Both the position numbers and the translations under genes were made by a program. Below are positions 56,901-64,000 of a DNA stretch of 64,000 nucleotides, one piece after another. The stretch's first letter is position 1. Each line of letters opens with the position of its first letter. Source of the stretch: Russula earlei (lineage: Eukaryota; Basidiomycota; Agaricomycetes; Russulales; Russulaceae); contig JAGFNK010000093.1 in the NCBI GenBank assembly GCA_025769875.1, positions 1 through 64,000 on the forward strand, given 5' to 3'. The notes beneath the pieces were generated by a model. The model saw only the letters and a list, made by a program, of their open reading frames with translations, was not told the DNA's origin and ran no database searches.

Positions 56901-59900
56901 CTCGGCCCTGCTATCAACTCTCTTACTGAGTTAGATTTCGGCGTGTGGATTACACCTGAGGGTCAAACGTTTATTGATGGTAACTTTCGAAGCATCTCAC
57001 TTTGAGTCACACCGCCGATTTCCTCTTCCAGTCCTCTCCAATAAAGGCAATAAAGTGCAGGCAAAGGGAAAGGATGCAGATCTGGCGAAATGGGACGCAG
57101 AAGTACGGCAAACACTTGCTAAGAAGACCACGGCCCCACCTACACTTTCCAAACAACAGCAAAGCTTGGTCCAAGCTCAAATTGAGAAGGAAGCTAAAAT
57201 CCGAAGTCGCGTGAGCGAAATCAAGGCAAATCTTGATCGCGCCTTGCAAACAATTTCCCACCTCACAATGGGGAATATCTATGACCTTCGTGCATATGTA
57301 TCACAAATAACTAGCCTCCTTCTGAGAAGTGGTGCTCTTGACAAAGGTACACTGTTAGTCGGCTCGTTGGCATTCAGGACGTTTTTGGTATGGGCTGTCG
57401 TCATTCCCAATTTCCGTACTGAGTCTCCTTCAGGACGTTTCAAGATGCTGTTCTGATCGGTTGATTACCTCCGGGAAGTGGATTGGTATCGCTACGCTTC
57501 GCAGTTTGGAAATAGGTAGCATACCTGAGGAACTACAAGCTGAACCGGTGAACCGTAGGTCTTCGTTTTTCATAACATTGCGGTACTAACTGTCTTTTCA
57601 AGAGCTTGTGCTTCGTGTGTTGCATCGTCTGCGCTCCCTATCGGAACAAACTCCGCTGGATCCCGCAACCTTTTCCTATGCATTTCCATTACTCCTACAG
57701 GTCATCCAGAAGGGTGGAATTGAGTCCGGCGAGGGTGATGAACCATTAGAACAAGTTGCTCTGTCCCTGGATATCATCAAGTTCCACTGTGGGGAGTGTG
57801 CGTCCACTTCCCCAATCATACTTGTTGTCCTCTATCTCATCAACACCTCATATTAAAGTCGCAGATCCTGCTTTCCCCCGGTCTCAAGTTATTCATGGAT
57901 TGCTGCATGCCATGCGCACTCAGCCGAAATTGAGCAAAGAAAGCTCTTCAGCTCTTATCGATCTCGGCCAGGCCATCTCCCCCAATGCTACAAGCGAAGA
58001 AACGACACTCTTGCTCGATAGTACCCTTGTGCAAGAGGCTTACGCCCGGAATGTTAGCTTGCAAGCACTGCAGGTGATCCCCTTGCAAGTGTCCGTTCGC
58101 CATCAGCTTAAATCCCATGCAATCAGCCTTTTGATCTCACGGAATTCGACTGGATACCTGAACTTTTCATTGCATGTCATGACAGTGACGCCCAGAATGC
58201 TCGCCTTGCACGACACATCTGGGAAGATAACGGCCTTGACGTCGTAGAAGCGTATACGTCTCCACTGTTAAACCTTCTCGGCAAGTCGATTGGAATCAAG
58301 TTATGTGTTTTCTGTTCTGATGGGACAGCTGCAGAGCACGACAATGCCTATGTGCGTTCCAGCAGTGCTGCCGCGTTTGTCGAAGCCATCGAACGTTGGC
58401 CAGCGTCAGCCACCGAAACTATCGATGCCCTCATGCACCTTTATCGCGAGAAGGTAGTGCGTGGTACTCCCTAATGCAAAAGTAGCTAACTATTGGGCAG
58501 GCAAAAATATTAGCCCCAGAGTTTGACCAATATGTGCGATCTCTTTTTTTTTTTTTTTTTTTTCAAAACCTATTGAAATTGATGGTCAGGGTATAGTTGA
58601 CGAGCGTTCCCTCGGCCGGTTAGATCCCTGGCAAGCGAGACTCGCGATCGCACAAACATTGGAACATCTAGCCCCCGCTTTTAGTGAAGAGGTGACCGTA
58701 CCATTTTTCGATTTCCTCGTCAAGGAGGAGGCCTTGGGCGATCGTAGCGCCGAGGTACGACGTGGCATGCTCGATGCTGGCTCAGCTATTATCGATCATC
58801 GCGGATCAAGGCACCTTGCAGAGCTCATCACCATGATCGAAACGCATTTAGCTGGCCCACCTCCGACATCAGAGACTGCGGACGTTATACATGAAGCGCT
58901 GGTGATCCTGTTTGGTCGCATCGCCCGGCATCTGGATTCCTCTGATACTCGTTTGCCTACGATTCTCGCGCGGCTAGTAAAATCTTTGAAAACCCCATCG
59001 GAGCAGGTGCAGTACGCCGTGGCGGATTGTTTGGCGCCTCTGATCAAGGTCACGCGGTCGTCTGCTCCACAACTCGCGAATGAGCTTCTCGACGAGCTTT
59101 TCAACGCACAAAAATACGCAGCTAGGCGTGGAGCAGCTTATGGTCTGGCCGGCGTTGTTAGAGGGCTCGGCATCTCCGCAATGAAGGAGTTCAATGTCTT
59201 TTTCCGGGTTAAGAGTGCCACTGAAGATAAAAAGCAGTACGAGCCCAGGCAGGGCGCGATGTTTGCCCTTGAAACACTCTCAAGTACCCTCGAACGGTTA
59301 TTTGAACCCTACGCCATTCACGCCCTCCCGTTACTTTTGGCTGCTTTCGGCGATTCAGTTTCCGATGTTAGAGAGGCTGCTACTGACGCTGCCCGTATTA
59401 TCATGAAAAATATGTCGGGTTACGGTGTAAAACTGATACTTCCGTCCCTGTTGTCCGGCCTAGACGAAAAACAGTGGCGCACCAAGAAGGGTTCCATAGA
59501 ACTTATGGGAATGATGGCTTATTGCGCACCTCGTCAATTATCGCAGTCCCTGCCTATAATTATTCCTCGCTTGACTGGTGTCCTGACAGACTCCCACGCC
59601 CAGGTGCGAACGGCTGCAAACAGGAGTCTCAAGCAATTCGGTGAAGTCATCAGCAACCCCGAGGTCCAGGCGCTTGTTCCCGTCTTCCTGAAGGCTATGG
59701 TTGACCCTGCTAAGACCCCCAATGCGTTGACTGCCTTGTTGAAGACGTCCTTCGTCCATTATATTGATCACTCATCTCTCGCCTTGGTGAGTATTTGTGA
59801 AGAGTAATAGTAGGCATGTGCCCATTCTGCTTCCCAGGTCATTCCTATTTTGGAACGGGGTCTGAGGGAACGCAGCGCTGACACCAAAAAGAAAGCTGCT

Positions 59901-62900
59901 CAGATAGTAGGAAATCTAGCGTCATTGACAGACTCCAAGGATTTCGTACCGTACCTCTCGACACTTATGCCCATGCTTCATGTCGTCTTGGTCGACCCAG
60001 TACCAGAAGCCCGTGCAACCGCCGCCAAGTCTCTCGGTACTTTGGTGGAACGTCTGGGCGAAGTGAACTTCCCCGACCTTGTGCCTAGTCTTATCAGGAC
60101 ATTGAAGACAGATACCTCGGGGGTTGATCGCCAAGGTGCCGCGCAAGGCCTTAGTGAAGTGCTTTCCGGTCTCGGAATGGAGAGGCTCGAGAGCCTACTC
60201 CCGGATATTATCTCAAATGCTCAATCTCCTCGAAGCACCATCAGGGAAGGGTTCATGTCCCTGCTGGTGTTTCTTCCGGCTACGTTTGGAGCACGCTTCC
60301 AACCCCATCTGCCTAAGGTCATTACGCCGATTCTTAAAGGACTTTCTGACGCGGAAGATTATGTTCGTGAAGCAGCAATGCGAGCTGGAAGGATGGTCAT
60401 TACCAATTACTCAAGCAAGGCGATTGAACTCCTCCTTCCCGAGCTTGAGCATGGAATGTTCGACCCTGCATGGCGGATAAGAGTAGGTGCCTATGGCACT
60501 TGTTTCCTTCTCTTTCTTATGTTTTCATAAGCAATCTTCTATCACACTCGTCGGAGAACTCTTGTTCAAGGTCTCTGGCATCGCCAGCAAGCTGGGAATT
60601 GATGATGACCCCGACGCCGCAGAAGCCATTGTTGCGGAGAGTTCTCGAAAGGCCCTCACGGAGGTCCTCGGTGCCGACCGTCGGGATCGTATACTATCAG
60701 CCCTTTATTTGGCTCGCCAGGATGCTGTACATATCGTCAGGCAGTCTTCAATTCAAATCTGGAAAGCACTGGTGCATAACACGCCAAAGACTGGTTCGTG
60801 GTCCTTTCACACTCGTCGAACACAACTTGTCATTGTTGATGATTCGTTACAGTCAGGGAAATCTTGCCGGAACTGGTAACTCAGCTCATGTCACTACTCT
60901 CTTCAGAGGAAACTGAGCAACAGGAGGTTTGTTGACCCTTTATTCGGGTGAATGCGGCTAACGGTAATCTCTAGACCGGGGTCCGCACTACGGGAGAGCT
61001 GTGCAAAAAATTCGGGGAGCGCATTTTGGGTGAGATGGTCAAAATTCTTCGAACCAAGTCATCATCACCAGACGCACAAACCCGAGAGGGTGTCTGCCTT
61101 CTCTTGAGTGAACTGATGTCAGTTCATCTACATCTGTTCCATTGCGCCTCGCTTACTTGCGCCGAACCATAGGACAAACTCCACTGATACTCAGCAAGAA
61201 GGTTATGAAGACGAAATAATCTCGATGATCAGAACTTCGCTTGTTGATGATGAAACGAACGTGCGTGCAGCTGCTGCACGTGCTTTTGACATTCTGCAAG
61301 GGCGTTTGGGTGCTAAAGCCATCGACCAAACTATTCCTACTTTACTGGAAGCTCTACGCCAGCCCGGTGAGAGTTCTGGGACAGCTCTACAAGCGCTGAA
61401 GGAAGTTATGAATGTGAGTCATGCTTGTCCTGGACGTGAAGTACCGCTAAGGCGTTCAGGTCCGAGCAAATACTGTGTTCCCTGTTTTGATACCGACGCT
61501 TATCGCTACGCCCATGACTGTGTTCAACGCAAGGGCCTTGGCATCCCTCGTAACCGTTGCTGGTAATGCATTGAGCAAACGATTAACTGTCGTCCTTTCT
61601 GCATTAGTCAAAATCACCGAATCGACTGATGACACCGTCGATGAGGAGCTCCGTACTGCCGTGGATGAAGCAGTTCAGGCCTTACTTGGTTCGATTCCCG
61701 ACGTCGAGGGTCTGAACACCCTCATGCTTTTGCTTCTCGGATGGTAAGCGCCTATCATCGGAAGTGAGAGTTGACTTTTCACTCATGAGCTGTGACAGGG
61801 TAAAACACGAAGCTCCAGAACGACGCGTCAGTGGTTGCAGACTTTTCAAGCTTTTCTGTGAAGTTTCGGAGCTTGATGCATCGCTTTACCGTGTGGACTG
61901 GGTCCGACAACTAGTTTCTTCGATGGATGATCGTATCGAAGCCGTTTATGTGGCAGCATGGGACGCCTTTGATGCCTTTGTGAAGTCGGTTCCAAAAGAT
62001 GACCTCGACGCCCTAGTCGTGCCGCTACGCCGGACAATCGAGAGCGTGGGCGTGCCAGGAGTTCCTGTACCAGGTTTCAGCTTACCCAAGGGCATCTCCG
62101 CATTCGTTCCTATCATCATCACCGGGTTGACGACGGGGAGCAACGAACAACGAGAAAATGCTGCGTACGCCATAAGCGACCTCGTCGAACGCACGTCAGA
62201 AGTCGCCATCAAGCCCTTCGTGGTGCCATTCACTGGACCACTCATCCGGGTCGCGACGCAAGCTGGGACGTTCCCGCCTGCAGTGAAGACGGCGCTCCTT
62301 TGCGCGATGGAAACAATGTTGCTGCGCATCCCTGCCCTGGTGAAACCGTTCTTCCCGCAACTGCAGCGCACGTTCATCAAGAGCACGAGCGACCCCGCGA
62401 GCGTGGTCGTCCGCACCAAAGCAGCGCAAGCTCTCGGACAACTCATGAGGCATCAACCGCGCGTCGACCCCGTGGTGACCGAACTGATAACCGGCGCAAA
62501 ATCGAATGATGACGTCGTGGCGAGCAGTTTCGTCCTTGCCTTGTCCTACGTAGTCAAAAGCGCTGGAGAAAACGTCGGCGGGACGGCTCTAGAAGCTTCG
62601 CTGGAGCTGGTGTCGGACGCCTTCAGGGAACTCCATGACGGTCACTTTTTATTTTCATTTTTGCGTTGCGCAGATCTCCCCTGCTGACTCAGTGTTCCAG
62701 AATACTACGTGCAGTCCACCGCTGCTCTCTTCGCAGCTCTCTCGACGTACGGGAGTCTCGTTGATTCGGTTGTCAGGCATGTACTGTCAGAGCATGTCCA
62801 GCATCCTCGCCCGACTCACAGTGGTCACAGAACATACCTCATGGCCGGAACGCCCCCGAGCGTGCTCGCCTCGCATTGTATCGTCGCGTTGCTCGCCACC

Positions 62901-63071
62901 GATACCGGCGCTCCACCGACCACGGTCCCGAGACCCTTCCAAACCGTTCTTCCGAGCATCGCCCAGAAGATCAAGGAAAGCATCGGGACAGAAAAGCCCA
63001 ACATCGCGCGTCCAGCGCGAGAGGCCAAAGAGCTGTTGCGAAATTTGGATGACAGTTTATTTGGGCAATGA
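53982..63071 (+). CDS. GCN1: GCN1, activator of the eIF2-alpha kinase Gcn2
   Basis: GCN1 is a HEAT-repeat scaffold on stalled or collided ribosomes that passes the uncharged-tRNA signal to Gcn2. In-frame ATGs at 53982, 53994 and 54057 are all possible starts. N-terminal exons give ALAYASRQLLVSRTSVRIAF, VLDVFELLIQMYTRYADSAS and LFALLCWCCSLYAIV. Then come STRAKSSVRKSAAARTRRAL, NTVLMARTHVPSHIT and ILPTMEKALLRSPEYSLS. The eEF3-like core lies at 58659-60480: NAQKYAARRGAAYGLAGVVR, KKGSIELMGMMAYCAPRQLS, VRTAANRSLKQFGEVISNPE, LRERSADTKKKAAQIVGNLA and VDRQGAAQGLSEVLSGLGME. The C-terminal region ends ELLRNLDDSLFGQ at 63071. Many 45-100 bp introns interrupt it; two carry long T runs (55926-55940, 58544-58563). 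I found no frame break. Length is about 2,500-2,600 residues, usual for the family. Confidence 0.93.
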
Positions 63072-63731
63072 GTCGTCGTCGTCGTCGTCGTCGTTTGTTA
63101 CGGCATCGTGCGGTGGAAAGGGCGGAATGTTCAAAGTCTCTAATCTGTGGCACGATGGGACTCAATGCTATTGTTACGTGGTATCGATCTTAAGCGAAAC
63201 GTGTGCCGCCCCAGAGCTGCTTCGGACGTGGGCTTTCGATTCCGAAGGGCGATTTGGAGAATCTAGTAGTTGTATCACACGCCGCGCGCCATTTAGATCA
63301 CACAGTTTCCCTGCATCTGAATCCGCCGAACCCTGAAGATGACGAAAGGTCGATGGAGCTGGGCGAGGCCAAAGGTGTCGGGGACAGGTTGTATGAAGAA
63401 GGGGAAAATCGAGTCAATGTCTCCGTAGGCGGACGACATGAAACTTGACGTTTTGACAACTTCTCCTTGTAGCGGGCGACATTCTACAATCAGTGAATGA
63501 TGACATGAAGATGTGTGTGCCTCGTTATTCATTTCGCAGTCACACTTGCGATGGAACAACGACCCATCGGTCGCTGGCCCTAATGCCGGCGCCGACTGAA
63601 TCATATCATATTCAAATCGGCAGCCAGCCAAAGAATGACGATGAGTGTCCAACCGAGTCACTGACTTTGAACCCCTCTATCAATGAGGATCCCTAGATGC
63701 CACTGAAACGGGACTATAGAAGGTAAGTTGG
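63072..63731. other. 3' intergenic region with (GTC)n microsatellite
   Basis: About 660 bp lies between the convergent GCN1 and GGPP synthase stops. A GTC triplet array (63072-63094) starts immediately after the GCN1 stop codon. Open frames here show no motif. Confidence 0.5.
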
Positions 63732-64000
63732 CTATAAACGGAGCATTTGTAAAACGTCTTGTAGCATGGGGTTTCCGCCTAGCCTCTCTACCTCGTCGAA
63801 GACACGTTTCTCCAATATTGTCAGGACCTCACGGGTATACTCAAAAGATTTTGAGTGATCCCGGAGGTAATCAATAGCATGATGCTTCAGGGTCGGGGTT
63901 GCCGGTCTCTTCTGAAGGACATCTACGCAACATCACATTATCAGTCACGTTGAACCCCAAGCCCGGCTAGGGATCGCACTGAGCAGTCGTCTGTTTGAGG
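63732..64000 (-). CDS. Geranylgeranyl diphosphate synthase, C-terminal end (partial)
   Basis: GGPP synthase adds isopentenyl units to make C20 geranylgeranyl diphosphate for protein prenylation and terpenoids. Only the last part is present. The final exon (from about 63922) reads VLQKRPATPTLKHHAIDYLR, DHSKSFEYTREVLTILEKRV and LGGNPMLQDVLQMLRL, with the stop at 63732. This matches the LKQR(P)..K..CV..L...GSF.YTR..L...GGN end of the trans-prenyltransferase family. An intron ending gttgcgtag (about 63924) precedes it. The Asp-rich catalytic motifs lie beyond the window edge, so a closely related long-chain prenyl synthase cannot be fully excluded. Confidence 0.8.

Noticed and set aside
58544..58563. 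T20 run as a terminator
   Set aside because: It lies in a GCN1 intron with coding sequence conserved on both sides. Long T tracts here are intronic polypyrimidine sequence.
54057..63071. Assignment as elongation factor 3
   Set aside because: HEAT repeats resemble eEF3, but no ABC ATPase cassettes are present, and the N- and C-terminal regions match GCN1.

Overview
This window looks like genomic DNA of a filamentous basidiomycete, probably an Agaricomycete. The genes are compact and cut by many short introns, mostly 45-65 bp, with GT..AG ends. Protein content is fungal throughout: neutral ceramidase, a TEA/ATTS regulator, a membrane-anchored exo-beta-1,3-glucanase, and UTP20, GCN1, CTK3 and SRP72. 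Gene models were read by eye from splice signals and protein-family conservation, so exon edges are approximate unless exact positions are given.

Layout, left to right. 1-2225 (+) is the 3' part of a dynamin-like GTPase (DLP-A). It sits tail to tail, 12 bp apart, with a neutral ceramidase (2238-6062, -). A gene-poor stretch with a 70-72 bp tandem repeat follows. Next is a membrane-anchored histidine-phosphatase-family protein (about 7979-9760, -) whose RHG catalytic motif reads RNG. A short SRP72 (10623-11771, -) and a pinin/SDK/memA-domain protein (11886-13076, +) share a 114-bp divergent promoter. A TEA/ATTS transcription factor (16420-17962, -) lies between two long, homopolymer-rich, gene-free regions. 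A type II membrane GH5 exo-beta-1,3-glucanase follows (21755-24906, -).

26189-34060 is a tandem segmental duplication. It carries two full-length dynamin-like GTPases (DLP-B and DLP-C, both -) with their upstream flanks. Copy A's flank ends in a decayed fragment of CTK3. The intact CTK3 gene (42664-43663, +) lies beyond copy B, separated from it by a 6,054-bp Ty1/copia retrotransposon (34867-40920). That element has two identical 130-bp LTRs, a CAGGC target-site duplication, a copia-type half-tRNA-iMet primer site and a polypurine tract. Its single gag-pol frame is broken by two in-frame stop codons.

The right third holds large HEAT-repeat housekeeping genes: UTP20 (43817 to about 52190, -; ribosome biogenesis) and GCN1 (about 53982-63071, +; Gcn2 activation). 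A small predicted membrane protein lies between them. The 3' end of a geranylgeranyl diphosphate synthase gene (63732-64000, -) runs off the right edge.

Most intact genes serve RNA and protein production (SRP72, pinin-like, CTK3, UTP20, GCN1) or membrane and wall metabolism (ceramidase, GH5, GGPP synthase). The accessory character lies in the dynamin cluster, the young copia insertion and the altered phosphatase.
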